Assembly: GCA_015057025.1 (NCBI GenBank)
Contig: SVFD01000007.1
Span: 1-64,000, forward strand
Source of the DNA: Lachnospiraceae bacterium
Lineage (GTDB): Bacteria > Bacillota > Clostridia > Lachnospirales > Lachnospiraceae
Reading direction: 5' to 3'
Length of the DNA stretch: 64,000 bases
In this document: positions 40,065 through 49,080 of the stretch, piece by piece
Layout: each line of letters starts with the position of its first letter
Numbering within the stretch: the first letter of the stretch is position 1
The notes under the pieces: generated by a model
Told to the model about the DNA's origin: nothing
The model's input: only the letters and a program-made list of their open reading frames with translations
The model's database searches: none
Program-made: the position numbers and the translations under genes

Positions 40065-42680
40065 ATGACAAACTTCTTTCTTGAAATTGTAAATATGAGT
40101 ATTACGGCAAGTTACCTGATTGTGGCAGTGATTGTGTTGCGTTTGGTTTTAACCAAAGCGCCGAAGTGGATCCGTGGCATTCTCTGGGGATTGGTGGGGA
40201 TGAGACTTTTGGTGCCGTTTTCTTTTGAGAGTATGTTTAGTCTGTTGCCCGGTAAAAGTCCTATTTTTACGGAAAATGTGCAGGGAGGCACAACCGGAAC
40301 GGATGTAGGTGTATCGTCGATGCTGGACTTTAGTACGAGTGCAGGAGCTGCGCCCCAAAGTACGGATGTGGTGGGAACACTTGCACCAATGGAAGAAGCG
40401 GTGCAAACAGCAAGCATTTTGTGGACAGATATTCTGGCTGTTGTTTGGCTGGTTGGTATGATTGTGATGTTTGCATATTGTATTGTATCCTACATTCGCC
40501 TGAAAAGACGTATGGCGGATGCAGTGATTTACCGCGGCGGTAAATATGCGATTTATCAGAGCAAGAAAGTGGCATCGCCCTTTGTGCTAGGATTTTTCTC
40601 TCCCCAAATTTTTTTGCCGTTTGAAATAGATGCTACGGATATGGAGTGTGTAATCGCACACGAAAAAGCGCACATTACAAGGAAAGACCACTGGATAAAA
40701 CCCATTGCTTTTATGATTTTAAGTTTCTATTGGTTCAATCCCTTGGTATGGGTGGCATATATTTTATTATGTCGTGACATCGAGCTTGCCTGCGATGAGA
40801 AAGTGATTAAGGAAATGGGTGAAGGTCATAAAAAAGCGTATTCCGAGGCACTTTTAAAATGCAGCACACCGGGTCGTATGATTTCGGCCTGTCCGTTGGC
40901 GTTTGGCGAGGTGAGTGTAAAGAAACGTATCGTAAATGTTTTAAATTATAAAAAGCCTGCTTTTTGGATTATCCTTGTTTCACTTATATTGTGTGCAGTG
41001 GTGGCTGTTTGTTTTATGACAAAGCCGAAGGAGAGGACTATACCGTATATCAATGATGGAAGTGTAGAATGGGAGAATGTGGATGAAATTATCATCTATT
41101 CTGACGGATATTATGGTCGTACCTTAGAGGAACCGTTGGTGATTACGGATGCAGAAGATTTAAAGAAAATTCTGGAGGCTACTTTGGATACGGATGGGTA
41201 TAAGGAAGTAGGCGACGGTGAACAGTTAGAAGGCTTAAGTACGATTTTTATTGATTATCAGAATGGTACAATTATTTCGATGTACAGTGAACCGAATTAC
41301 GGGATGATTTCGGATACTATGCAAACTACGGGTGCGACTTGTTATTATGTGCCGCGGGATTTGTATGATACGGTGATTGATATTTTAGAAGAGGCACATA
41401 ATCGCGAGATGTTACCAGAGTCCGGACAGCTACCTTATGAAGGAAGTGAAACGGTACCCTTTGAGTCTATCACTTCAGTTCAAATTCTAAAAGAACCGCC
41501 TACACTGACTATGCAGGATGCATTATCCAGTGCTATAAATTTTACTTATGTGGAGAGCGGAACCTATGAGTGGAGTTATCCTACGGGAAATCTGAATGAG
41601 ATGACTACAATAAATGCCTGCGGAGCCTTTCCGACGGTAGCAGTAAAAGGCAAGGAGGATGAATGGATAGAGGTGCGCGATTATAACGGCATTGATTATG
41701 CTCCGTACATGTTGAGTTGGGGGATTGACCCAGATCGTATAAGGGTAAAAGAATATGATTTGCTGGATTTGGGTGATATGGAGCCGTTGGTGTTAAACGA
41801 ATATACCTCAGAGGATGTTTTTTTCCTGGAATTGCGTCCGAGACGCATTTACGAGGTAATTGCCCAGTGGGATGAAGGCAGTAACGGCAACGGTTTTTAC
41901 GGAGAAGCATCTTATATTTTTGTCACGGATAATTACGCGGTGGGCGGTACTGTGGCAGAAGGTGAAGAACAGCCGGTGCTTATTCAGGCAACCATAAAAG
42001 AAGTTATGGCAGATTCTACGGACAAAATTTGCATCACTTCCGAGTCGGACAATTTCCCGGGAGCCTTTGTGGTGCAGATTCCGGAAGATGTTTATCCGAT
42101 TGACGAGTTAAAAGGCGGTCAGGCGATTACGTTGTCAATGAAAGACACCGGTGAAATGTATGATGAGCATTTGCCTTTATATACGGCATTGATTCTTAGA
42201 GTGCACTATTCGGATGCAGGAACTTTATCAGAGGATGGAAATGTGATGTCAGGAATGAATTTGCCCGCGGTGGTAGATGCTCCCTGGACCGCGGAAGTGA
42301 ATACATTGGATGGTGTGACGCTTTCCGTGGAGAAATATACTGGTACGAGTGGAGACTTAGAGATTAATAATCTTATACGTTTGAATTATCAGTCTTCCGA
42401 TGATGTAGGAAAGATATTGCAGACCGGTGCATGGTTTACCATTCAGCGTGAGATTGATGGAGTCTGGTATGACCTGGTTCCGATTGCAGAAGTGGCGTGG
42501 GAGGAGATTGCTTATAATGTACCAGCAGGAGAAACTACTGTTTTACCTGTTACGTGGGAGTATTTATATGGAGAGTTACCACCTGGGGAATATCGTATTG
42601 TAATTTCCATTCAGGACTGGCATGCACCCGGAGATTTTGATACATACTATCTGGCGGATGAGTTTGAGATTATGAAATAA
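40065..42680 (+). CDS. BlaR1/MecR1-like M56 membrane metallopeptidase sensor
   Basis: This 871-residue protein has N-terminal membrane segments (about residues 8-30, 33-55, 122-143), the cytoplasmic zinc-peptidase motif HEKAH in CVIAHEKAHITRKDHW (about 197-212), SFYWFNPLVW, the DIELACDE metal-ligand segment, and a last membrane segment near 305-325. The remaining ~540 residues are extracellular, acidic and beta-rich, ending in an Ig-like domain (about 740-870). BlaR1's penicillin-binding sensor domain is absent, so a different ligand is sensed. Activation would cleave the BlaI-type repressor encoded upstream. Confidence 0.85.
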   Translation: MTNFFLEIVNMSITASYLIVAVIVLRLVLTKAPKWIRGILWGLVGMRLLVPFSFESMFSLLPGKSPIFTENVQGGTTGTDVGVSSMLDFSTSAGAAPQSTDVVGTLAPMEEAVQTASILWTDILAVVWLVGMIVMFAYCIVSYIRLKRRMADAVIYRGGKYAIYQSKKVASPFVLGFFSPQIFLPFEIDATDMECVIAHEKAHITRKDHWIKPIAFMILSFYWFNPLVWVAYILLCRDIELACDEKVIKEMGEGHKKAYSEALLKCSTPGRMISACPLAFGEVSVKKRIVNVLNYKKPAFWIILVSLILCAVVAVCFMTKPKERTIPYINDGSVEWENVDEIIIYSDGYYGRTLEEPLVITDAEDLKKILEATLDTDGYKEVGDGEQLEGLSTIFIDYQNGTIISMYSEPNYGMISDTMQTTGATCYYVPRDLYDTVIDILEEAHNREMLPESGQLPYEGSETVPFESITSVQILKEPPTLTMQDALSSAINFTYVESGTYEWSYPTGNLNEMTTINACGAFPTVAVKGKEDEWIEVRDYNGIDYAPYMLSWGIDPDRIRVKEYDLLDLGDMEPLVLNEYTSEDVFFLELRPRRIYEVIAQWDEGSNGNGFYGEASYIFVTDNYAVGGTVAEGEEQPVLIQATIKEVMADSTDKICITSESDNFPGAFVVQIPEDVYPIDELKGGQAITLSMKDTGEMYDEHLPLYTALILRVHYSDAGTLSEDGNVMSGMNLPAVVDAPWTAEVNTLDGVTLSVEKYTGTSGDLEINNLIRLNYQSSDDVGKILQTGAWFTIQREIDGVWYDLVPIAEVAWEEIAYNVPAGETTVLPVTWEYLYGELPPGEYRIVISIQDWHAPGDFDTYYLADEFEIMK

Positions 42681-42735
42681 TATTAAAATGCAGTATATTT
42701 AGACTTATTTGTTGCAAGTAGGAATAGAAGAACGC

Positions 42736-42777
42736 AAAAAGCAGGGCGGATGATGTAGTCATTCGTTCTGCTTTTTT
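42736..42777 (+). terminator. Terminator after the M56 gene
   Basis: AAAAAGCAG pairs with CTGCTTTTT, with inner ATGA/TCAT pairs, and is followed by T's. Confidence 0.75.
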
Positions 42778-42840
42778 AGTCATATGTACATTTTAAACTG
42801 CATATTTTTATATCAATCTTGTAAATAGAAATGACTAAGA

Positions 42841-43854
42841 TTATTCAGAATATCGATTCAGATAGCCTTGAGCTTCGTCTACAGATATAGAAAAGTTTGA
42901 CATGAGTTCATTTTTAATTTCATCTTCACTTGCATTATATTTGCGACAGTTACGAACAAGAGCAAAGATTCCTTCTTCGCGTCCGACGGCAAGCCCTTCT
43001 TCGTGTCCGACGGCATAACCTTCTTCGCGTCCGACGGCAAGTCCTTCTTCGCGTCCGACAGCAAGCCCTTCTTCGTGTCCGACGGCATAACCTTCTTCGC
43101 GTCCTGCAATTAATCCATGTTCCCGTCCGATTTTTTGATTGTATTCATCCCATTCCCATGATTTCATATAATCTAAATTTGTCTCCTCGTGTTCTTTGAG
43201 CCGACCAACCACATGATGAATAAATGCGATATCAGGATTGGTTACATTAGCAGATACTGAACTCTCAAAATATTTTAACATATCCTGCAGTTCTTTACTA
43301 GCGTTTCCGGCTTTTCCTTTTGTATACAGTATCATTTTCAATGCACCGTCGTTATAATTATAAAACGGTTCTTCTTTTATCATATTTTGTATGGTATAAA
43401 TCATACGATCACGTCCGAACGGGTCATAAGGTAAAATAAAAATAATGACTACGTTAGGAAGACTTGTGTATGCTTGGCCTCTTTTCAGATTGGCAGCGTC
43501 TATCATTCCTTGATAAAAGCGCATGCGTCTGGGGATTGAGTCTTTCTCATAAGTAAGGTTGGGTTCGATGTCATAGATGTCCGGTAAAATATCCGCATCC
43601 AAGGCATCGCAATCACTAATATCCTCCAGATAAGCGTCCATTCGGATACCATGCATGTCTGTGTCAAGACCATACAATTCTTTCTGAGGTGTGATTCGGA
43701 TGTGTCGTATTTCTTTTCCAAGAATTGTTCTTAAAAGAATACGACAAAATTCTTCGCCAGTCTCTTTGTCATCAATCATCTTATGAAATAAAAAATTATC
43801 AATAAGATTCAATTCGCTAAGAGGCCGGAACTTTGGAAATTTGGTATGCTCCAT
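42841..43854 (-). CDS. Rpn/PD-(D/E)XK transposase-family nuclease with C-terminal repeats
   Basis: This 337-residue protein belongs to the Rpn/PDDEXK_2 group of recombination-promoting nuclease-like proteins. The start region FLFHKMIDDKETGEEFCRILL and the catalytic RMDAYLED and YDIEPNL segments fit the fold, followed by RMRFYQGMIDAANL and PNVVIIFILPYDPFG. ATG 43854 has GGAGG at good spacing; ATG 43860 is too close to it. Residues about 250-300 consist of an 8-residue repeat (AVGREEGL type), then a short helical tail. The family is often multicopy and thought to act in DNA rearrangement or defence. Confidence 0.85.
   Translation of the reverse strand: MEHTKFPKFRPLSELNLIDNFLFHKMIDDKETGEEFCRILLRTILGKEIRHIRITPQKELYGLDTDMHGIRMDAYLEDISDCDALDADILPDIYDIEPNLTYEKDSIPRRMRFYQGMIDAANLKRGQAYTSLPNVVIIFILPYDPFGRDRMIYTIQNMIKEEPFYNYNDGALKMILYTKGKAGNASKELQDMLKYFESSVSANVTNPDIAFIHHVVGRLKEHEETNLDYMKSWEWDEYNQKIGREHGLIAGREEGYAVGHEEGLAVGREEGLAVGREEGYAVGHEEGLAVGREEGIFALVRNCRKYNASEDEIKNELMSNFSISVDEAQGYLNRYSE
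42971..43112 (-). repeat. 24-bp tandem repeat inside the Rpn-like gene
   Basis: Six near-identical 24-bp units (starting near 42971, 42995, 43019, 43043, 43067 and 43091) encode alternating AVGREEGL and AVGHEEGL octapeptides in frame. Unit number can change without breaking the frame. Confidence 0.9.
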
Positions 43855-44182
43855 AGGCATAGTCCTCCTTAAAATAATATTTGATTTATTTTTGCGTACA
43901 CAAATAAGGCAGGCAAAAATATAAATCATCCTATTCATCCCTATTGGAAACATAAGAATTTGTGAAATGACTTAAGAAAGTCAGAGTAGGTTGCCCTACA
44001 TGAAAATGATTTGTGAGATAACTATACTGTATTGAGCTGTAAAAAGCAAGATAAAAATATCGCGCAGGATTGATTTTTTGCACGAATTAGTTTATGCTAA
44101 CTGATAGAAGCCGAAGGTATATTTTCGGTTTATAATAACTTATAATTATAATATTAATATGCGATGGCAGGAGGTTTGCAAT

Positions 44183-44434
44183 ATGCTTGAATTTAAATAT
44201 GATACACAATTACTAATTGAAGGAAAAGATTTGGATGAGGATGCTATCAGTGAATATTTTACAGAAAACTTCAAAGGTGACTGTCTTTTGGCAGTTGGTG
44301 ATGAGGAATTGTTTAAAATTCATTATCATACCAACGAGCCTTGGAAGGTTTTGGAATATTGTGCATCTTTAGGCGAAATTTATGATATTGTTATTGAAGA
44401 TATGGACAGACAGTCTAAAGGATTACAGGGCTGA
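44183..44434 (+). CDS. Small protein resembling the C-terminal FakA/DegV-associated domain
   Basis: This 83-residue protein starts at ATG 44183 behind CAGGAGG. It has [25 protein letters not shown], then [22 protein letters not shown], which resembles the C-terminal domain of fatty acid kinase FakA-type (DAK-like) proteins, with the HxHT motif changed to HYHT. Here it stands alone, 14 bp before a copper ATPase gene and presumably in one operon with it. His and acidic residues might bind metal. The function is unknown. Confidence 0.65.
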   Translation: MLEFKYDTQLLIEGKDLDEDAISEYFTENFKGDCLLAVGDEELFKIHYHTNEPWKVLEYCASLGEIYDIVIEDMDRQSKGLQG

Positions 44435-44448
44435 GAGTAGGAGTTTTT

Positions 44449-47061
44449 ATGACGAAATATACAGTAACCGGCATGAGTTGTGCGGCTTGCAGTGCGCGAG
44501 TGGAAAAAGCAGTATCTAAGGTGGAAGGAGTAACAAGTTGTTCCGTAAGCCTTTTGACCAATTCCATGGGTGTGGAAGGTAATGCAAGTTCAGCCGATAT
44601 TATTAAAGCAGTTACGGATGCAGGATATGGAGCAAGTCTTCAGAATGACGCATTAGCATCTACTGCAAATAAAAAGAATAACAGCGCGGATATTTTGGAA
44701 GATACCGAAACGCCCAAGATGAAAAAGCGATTGATTGCGTCAGTGGGATTCCTTGTTGTGTTAATGTACTTTTCTATGGGACATTCCATGTGGGGCTGGC
44801 CCGTATCGGCGTTTTTTAAGCATAATCCGGTGGCTTTAGGCTTATTACAACTTTTATTGACTGCTATAGTCATGGTGATAAATCAGAAATTTTTTATCAA
44901 CGGATTGAAGGGAATTATTCATAAAGCACCCAATATGGATACCTTGGTTGCTTTGGGTTCCGGTGCGGCATTTGTGTACAGTACTTATGCATTATTTGCC
45001 ATGACGGCAGAAGTGACAGCAGGCAATATGGAAGGTGCTCACGGGTACATGCATGAGTTTTATTTTGAGTCTGCGGCAATGATTCTTACCTTGATTACCG
45101 TAGGTAAAATGTTGGAAGCCCGCTCTAAGGGTAAAACCACGGATGCACTGAAGTCTCTTATGAATCTTGCGCCAAAAACAGCGACGGTAGTGCGTAATGG
45201 CGAAGAAAAAACAGTTGCGGTGGAAGAGGTTTTAAAAGGTGATATTTTTGTGGTGCGCCCCGGAGAAAGCATTCCCGTGGACGGCGTTGTCATAGAAGGA
45301 AACAGTGCCATTGATGAATCAGCCTTAACCGGAGAGAGTATTCCTGTGGATAAAGAGGCAGGCGATTTAGTATCTGCGGCAACCATTAACTGCTCAGGCT
45401 TTTTAAAGTGCGAGGCAACCCGTGTAGGTGAAGATACTACGCTTTCTCAAATTATTCAGATGGTAAGTGATGCAGCGGCCACTAAGGCCCCCATTGCCAA
45501 GGTGGCGGATAAGGTGTCAGGCGTTTTTGTTCCTGTAGTAATTACCATTGCGGTGATTACAATTATAATTTGGATGTTCCTTGGTGAGAGCATTGGTTTT
45601 GCTTTGGCCCGCGGTATATCTGTCCTTGTGATCAGTTGTCCCTGTGCATTAGGACTGGCGACTCCGGTAGCAATCATGGTAGGTAATGGTGTGGGTGCCA
45701 AGAACGGTATTCTTTTTAAAAATGCGGTTTCCTTGGAAGAGACCGGCAAGGTACAGATTGTGGCCTTGGATAAAACAGGAACCATTACGGCAGGAACTCC
45801 TAAGGTGACCGATGTAGTTGCCCAAAACGGTGTTACAGAAGAAGAACTTCTGACACTGGCTTATGCATTGGAATGTAAAAGTGAGCATCCCTTAGCAAGT
45901 GCGATCGTGGAATATGCCGGTGAAAAGGGAATAAAAGAAACGGAAGTTACCGACTTTGAAATTTTACCCGGAAACGGTTTGAAAGCAAAATGTGACGGCG
46001 ATGACCTGGTAGGCGGAAGCCTTAGATATATCAAAGGTCAGATTGAAGTATCCAAAGCAATGGAAGAGCAGGCAGAAGCTCTGGCTATGCAGGGTAAGAC
46101 GCCATTATTTTTTACAAAGGGGCGTCAGCTTCTTGGTATGATTGCAGTAGCGGATGTGATGAAGCCTGACAGTAAGGAAGCGATTGCGCAGTTGCAGAAT
46201 ATGGGTATCCGTGTAGTAATGATTACCGGCGATAACGAGAAAACTGCCAATGCTATCGGCAAGGAAGCCGGCGTAAATCAGGTGATTGCAGGCGTACTTC
46301 CTGATGGCAAAGAAGCGGCGGTGTCAGAATTGATGAAGCTTGGTAAGGTTGCCATGGTAGGTGACGGAATTAACGATGCTCCCGCTCTTGTAAAAGCTGA
46401 TATGGGAATTGCCATCGGTGCCGGTGCAGATGTAGCCATTGATGCGGCGGATGTGGTACTGATGAAGAGCAGCCTTTTAGATGTGCCTGCGGCAATCCGT
46501 TTAAGCCGTGCCGTGTTAAGAAATATTCATCAGAATTTGTTCTGGGCATTCTTTTATAACTGCGTGGGAATTCCACTGGCAGCAGGTGCTTTTATAGCGG
46601 TTCTGGGATGGGAACTAAATCCTATGTTCGGTGCAGCAGCAATGAGTCTCTCAAGCTTCTGTGTGGTATCCAATGCCTTGCGTTTGAATCTTTGTAAGGT
46701 GTATAATGCTAAAAGAGATAAAAGAGTGAAGCCTGCGCTGAATGTTGATACAGAACCGGAAATAAGCGAAGAGGAAAACTGTCCTTGCGACGGAAATGTT
46801 TGTGAGATTGTAAACAATAGTGAAACTGAAATAAGAAAGGAAACAGATAATATGAAGAAAACAATGAAGATTACAGGTATGATGTGCGGACATTGTTCCG
46901 GCCGTGTTAAAAAGGTTTTGGAAGCATTGGCTGAAGTGGATGAAGCAATCGTAAGCCACGAAGAAGGAAATGCGGTTTTAACTTTGAATGCGGAAGTGGC
47001 AGATGAAGTTTTGAAAAAGATTGTAGAAGATGAAGGTTATGAAGTGACGGGGATTGAGTAA
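44449..47061 (+). CDS. copA: Copper-translocating P1B-type ATPase with fused C-terminal CopZ-like domain
   Basis: This 870-residue membrane ATPase exports Cu+ from the cytoplasm. The order is: N-terminal HMA domain ([15 protein letters not shown], residues 7-21), membrane segments, the actuator motif LTGES, the transmembrane CPC metal site in [16 protein letters not shown] (about 395-410), the DKTGT phosphorylation site, HP motif (SEHPLAS), GDGINDAP hinge and two last membrane segments. After about residue 765 an acidic Cys-containing linker leads to a second HMA domain ([15 protein letters not shown]) at the C-terminus, an unusual position. An in-frame ATG at 46852 with AGAAAGGAAA upstream could also make this domain alone. 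Confidence 0.92.
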   Translation: MTKYTVTGMSCAACSARVEKAVSKVEGVTSCSVSLLTNSMGVEGNASSADIIKAVTDAGYGASLQNDALASTANKKNNSADILEDTETPKMKKRLIASVGFLVVLMYFSMGHSMWGWPVSAFFKHNPVALGLLQLLLTAIVMVINQKFFINGLKGIIHKAPNMDTLVALGSGAAFVYSTYALFAMTAEVTAGNMEGAHGYMHEFYFESAAMILTLITVGKMLEARSKGKTTDALKSLMNLAPKTATVVRNGEEKTVAVEEVLKGDIFVVRPGESIPVDGVVIEGNSAIDESALTGESIPVDKEAGDLVSAATINCSGFLKCEATRVGEDTTLSQIIQMVSDAAATKAPIAKVADKVSGVFVPVVITIAVITIIIWMFLGESIGFALARGISVLVISCPCALGLATPVAIMVGNGVGAKNGILFKNAVSLEETGKVQIVALDKTGTITAGTPKVTDVVAQNGVTEEELLTLAYALECKSEHPLASAIVEYAGEKGIKETEVTDFEILPGNGLKAKCDGDDLVGGSLRYIKGQIEVSKAMEEQAEALAMQGKTPLFFTKGRQLLGMIAVADVMKPDSKEAIAQLQNMGIRVVMITGDNEKTANAIGKEAGVNQVIAGVLPDGKEAAVSELMKLGKVAMVGDGINDAPALVKADMGIAIGAGADVAIDAADVVLMKSSLLDVPAAIRLSRAVLRNIHQNLFWAFFYNCVGIPLAAGAFIAVLGWELNPMFGAAAMSLSSFCVVSNALRLNLCKVYNAKRDKRVKPALNVDTEPEISEEENCPCDGNVCEIVNNSETEIRKETDNMKKTMKITGMMCGHCSGRVKKVLEALAEVDEAIVSHEEGNAVLTLNAEVADEVLKKIVEDEGYEVTGIE

Positions 47062-47101
47062 GAATTTCTATGGAATTATTATCTCTGATTCCTTTGTGCA
47101 C

Positions 47102-47233
47102 TTTGTACATTGACTTCTAAGTATATTGTGTTAGAATGAAGACATAAAAAGGTACTACCGATAGACGGTTAGTCCTAGTAAATTGGTTTGACAAAAATGC
47201 CGCTTCGTTTACCAGACAGGGCGGCTATTTTTG
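47102..47233 (+). ncRNA. Type I antitoxin-like small RNA (locus B)
   Basis: The promoter is TTGACT (47110-47115), 16-bp spacer, TAGAAT (47132-47137). The RNA would begin near 47144 with a 5' hairpin around GGTACTACC/CGGTTAGTCC and end at the GCCGC...GCGGC hairpin (47199-47225) followed by T's. It is convergent with, and overlaps the 3' end of, the toxin transcript on the other strand, as in TxpA/RatA-type modules. The first 74 bp recur at 24423-24496. Confidence 0.7.
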
Positions 47234-47320
47234 TGCTTTATTGCTTCCGATGGCATATCCAAGTCCAAAAGCAGTCAAGCATAAGCTGATAACTGCAATC
47301 AGACATTCAATAGTCAGCAT
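47225..47320 (-). CDS. Holin-like type I toxin, 31 residues
   Basis: The minus strand encodes a 31-residue peptide starting MLTIECLIAVISLCLTAFGL and ending in GYAIGSNKAQK. It has one hydrophobic helix and a polar tail, the pattern of the putative holin-like toxin (TxpA/BsrG-like) family, which insert in the membrane. AAAGGAGGG (47334-47326) is a very strong ribosome binding site with 5-nt spacing. The stop codon abuts the bidirectional terminator shared with the antitoxin RNA. The N-terminal pattern and context make this confident despite its size. Confidence 0.82.
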   Translation of the reverse strand: MLTIECLIAVISLCLTAFGLGYAIGSNKAQK

Positions 47321-47376
47321 TGGCATCCCTCCTTTAGCAAGATTTCCGACAGATAAACCGGGGATTTCTATGTAAA

Positions 47377-47471
47377 CAGGGAGTCACAGTCTCCCTGGTG
47401 AGAGACTAACCGCCTACCGCGAATGGTAGTACCCATATAAAAAGTATAAGGACGACGTTTCCATTACACAA
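47377..47471 (-). promoter_or_regulatory. Toxin promoter and structured 5' UTR
   Basis: On the minus strand TTGTGT (47471-47466), a 17-bp spacer and TATACT (47448-47443) start a transcript near 47436. Its 5' end carries GGTACTACC (47433-47425) and CGGTTAGTC, the same two motifs found at the 5' end of the antitoxin RNA, then a perfect CAGGGAG/CTCCCTG hairpin (47377-47397) about 60 nt before the toxin ATG. Confidence 0.65.
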
Positions 47472-47541
47472 TGGTAAAAAGTAACAAAAAGATAGAGAGG
47501 ATTAATTGTAGCTATAATGTATGGTAACCTGCACATTTTCC

Positions 47542-47570
47542 TTGCTTACTAACTCAAAAAGTGCTATATT
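47542..47570 (+). promoter_or_regulatory. Promoter of the lipoprotein gene at 47599
   Basis: TTGCTT (47542-47547), a 17-bp spacer ending AAAGTGC and TATATT (47565-47570) match the three cassette promoters at 24617, 26632 and 28419, but here the long leader is absent and the ATG follows 28 bp after the -10. Confidence 0.7.
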
Positions 47571-47598
47571 TTCGTCATATAAATAAAAGGAGGCTGTT

Positions 47599-48393
47599 AT
47601 GAAAATAATCAAAAAAAGTGTAACACTTATTTTATGTATCATATTTGGATGTTCATTCGTTGGATGCGGTGCGATTATGCAAAATAATAAGCAAGATGTA
47701 GAAGCCGCATTGGATGAGTACTTTAATGCCTGCAATATGTTGGATTTTGAAGCGGTACATAATGCATCCTATCCGGAAGGAATGGAAGGCCCGATTTCTT
47801 CGGTATTATTAAGTGACAGTGAATATGAAGTATTTTGTTTTTGGAAATCGGATATGGGTTTTGCCAGAAGTAGGGTAGATAATGCTGATTGGAGTAAATT
47901 TATTCCTGATTTCGTTGTATATGAAGAATATCCTTTCGTATATCAGGATGACGATGGTGGATTGGTAGATAGGGACTTTAACGAGATAACCATGGAAGAA
48001 GCTCTGCCAGAGTTTGCAGTAACATACGAGATAGAACAAATGGGACGTTTTGAGAATGTTTCGGTATCGCAAAGAAATGGTTTGCAATTTATCGAATTGG
48101 ATAATATGGATGAGATTGTAACATTGGCAGATGGCAGTCATTTGGATGTTGATGATATGTATGTAGCCCAAATTTCAATTGAGTGGTCTTATAAAAATAA
48201 TCTGTACGGTTATAATAAGAACTGGTGGAAGGATGACACTTTTTGCGAATACAATGAGTTGACATATAATGAGATAATCAAAGAGTATGCTGATTATGAT
48301 TATATTGTGTTTGTATACCAATACGATGGTGAATGGTATGTGTATCCGGAGAAGATGTCTGCGGGAGTAATTAGCTATCAGGCAGAATTTTAA
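47599..48393 (+). CDS. Lipoprotein of unknown function
   Basis: This 264-residue protein has a signal peptide and lipobox FVGC (Cys23). Residues about 33-60 (VEAALDEYFNACNMLDFEAV) look like the helix at the start of cystatin/NTF2-like secreted domains, followed by acidic, aromatic-rich strands. I do not recognise a family. AAGGAGG precedes the ATG. The HAD gene follows after 9 bp with its own ribosome binding site, so the two may be cotranscribed. Its promoter belongs to the TTGC/TATATT set used by three other lipoprotein genes in the window. Confidence 0.7.
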   Translation: MKIIKKSVTLILCIIFGCSFVGCGAIMQNNKQDVEAALDEYFNACNMLDFEAVHNASYPEGMEGPISSVLLSDSEYEVFCFWKSDMGFARSRVDNADWSKFIPDFVVYEEYPFVYQDDDGGLVDRDFNEITMEEALPEFAVTYEIEQMGRFENVSVSQRNGLQFIELDNMDEIVTLADGSHLDVDDMYVAQISIEWSYKNNLYGYNKNWWKDDTFCEYNELTYNEIIKEYADYDYIVFVYQYDGEWYVYPEKMSAGVISYQAEF

Positions 48394-48402
48394 GGAGTAT
48401 CT

Positions 48403-49080
48403 ATGATTCAACGTGATTTTGATGCAGTGATTTTTGATATGGACGGAGTTATCTTTGATTCTGAAAGACTGGTAGTGGAGTGCTGGGTAGAGACTGCCGC
48501 TAAGTATAATATTCCTAACATAGAAGAAGCCTGTGCAGAGTGTGTAGGTATTAATGCGGCAGCCACCAGAGAGAAGATGAAGCTTCGCTACGGTCAGGAC
48601 TTTCCCTATGATGAGTACAAGGCGGAAATGTCGGCGTTGTTCCACAGTCGTTACGGGGAAGGCAGACTCCCTATGAAGAAGGGAATTAAGGAACTTTTAA
48701 AATTCTTAAAAGAGAACGATATTCGTATAGCCCTTGCATCTTCCACCAGGGAAGCAGTGGTAAAGCAGGAGCTTAAGGATGCTGGCTTATTAAACTATTT
48801 CGACGCAGTTATTTGCGGAGATATGGTAAGCAGAAGTAAGCCGGCACCGGATATTTTTTTAAAAGCCGCGGAAAGCCTGCAAATTATACCGGAAAGGTGT
48901 TATGTTATAGAAGATTCCTATAACGGAATTAAAGCGGCTCACAGCGCTAATATGCGGCCTTTGATGGTGCCTGATATGTTACCGCCAAATAAAGAGATGG
49001 AAGAACTGTCTGAATACATTCTCCCATCCCTAATTGAAGTAAAAGAATATTTAATGGCGCACTTTTTCAACCTTTGCTAA
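48403..49080 (+). CDS. HAD-superfamily phosphatase, beta-phosphoglucomutase-like
   Basis: This 225-residue protein has the HAD motifs: DxDG in VIFDMDGVIFDSE (residues 9-21), Ser/Thr in ALASSTREAV, Lys in RSKPAPDIFLKAA and the acidic motif IEDSYNGIKAA. It has the helical cap insertion typical of beta-phosphoglucomutase and sugar-phosphate phosphatases. The next gene on the opposite strand is a GH3 beta-glycosidase, and the two coding regions overlap tail to tail by 30 bp. A sugar-phosphate substrate is likely but not determinable. Confidence 0.88.
   Translation: MIQRDFDAVIFDMDGVIFDSERLVVECWVETAAKYNIPNIEEACAECVGINAAATREKMKLRYGQDFPYDEYKAEMSALFHSRYGEGRLPMKKGIKELLKFLKENDIRIALASSTREAVVKQELKDAGLLNYFDAVICGDMVSRSKPAPDIFLKAAESLQIIPERCYVIEDSYNGIKAAHSANMRPLMVPDMLPPNKEMEELSEYILPSLIEVKEYLMAHFFNLC

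Noticed and set aside
42879-43199. Open frames on both strands through the Rpn repeat region
   Set aside because: The 24-bp repeats keep other frames open by chance; only the minus-strand frame continuous with the nuclease domain is credible.
43954-44182. Search for a promoter or copper operator before the copA operon
   Set aside because: Several A/T-rich -10-like boxes occur but none has a convincing -35, and no recognisable CsoR or CopY site was found.
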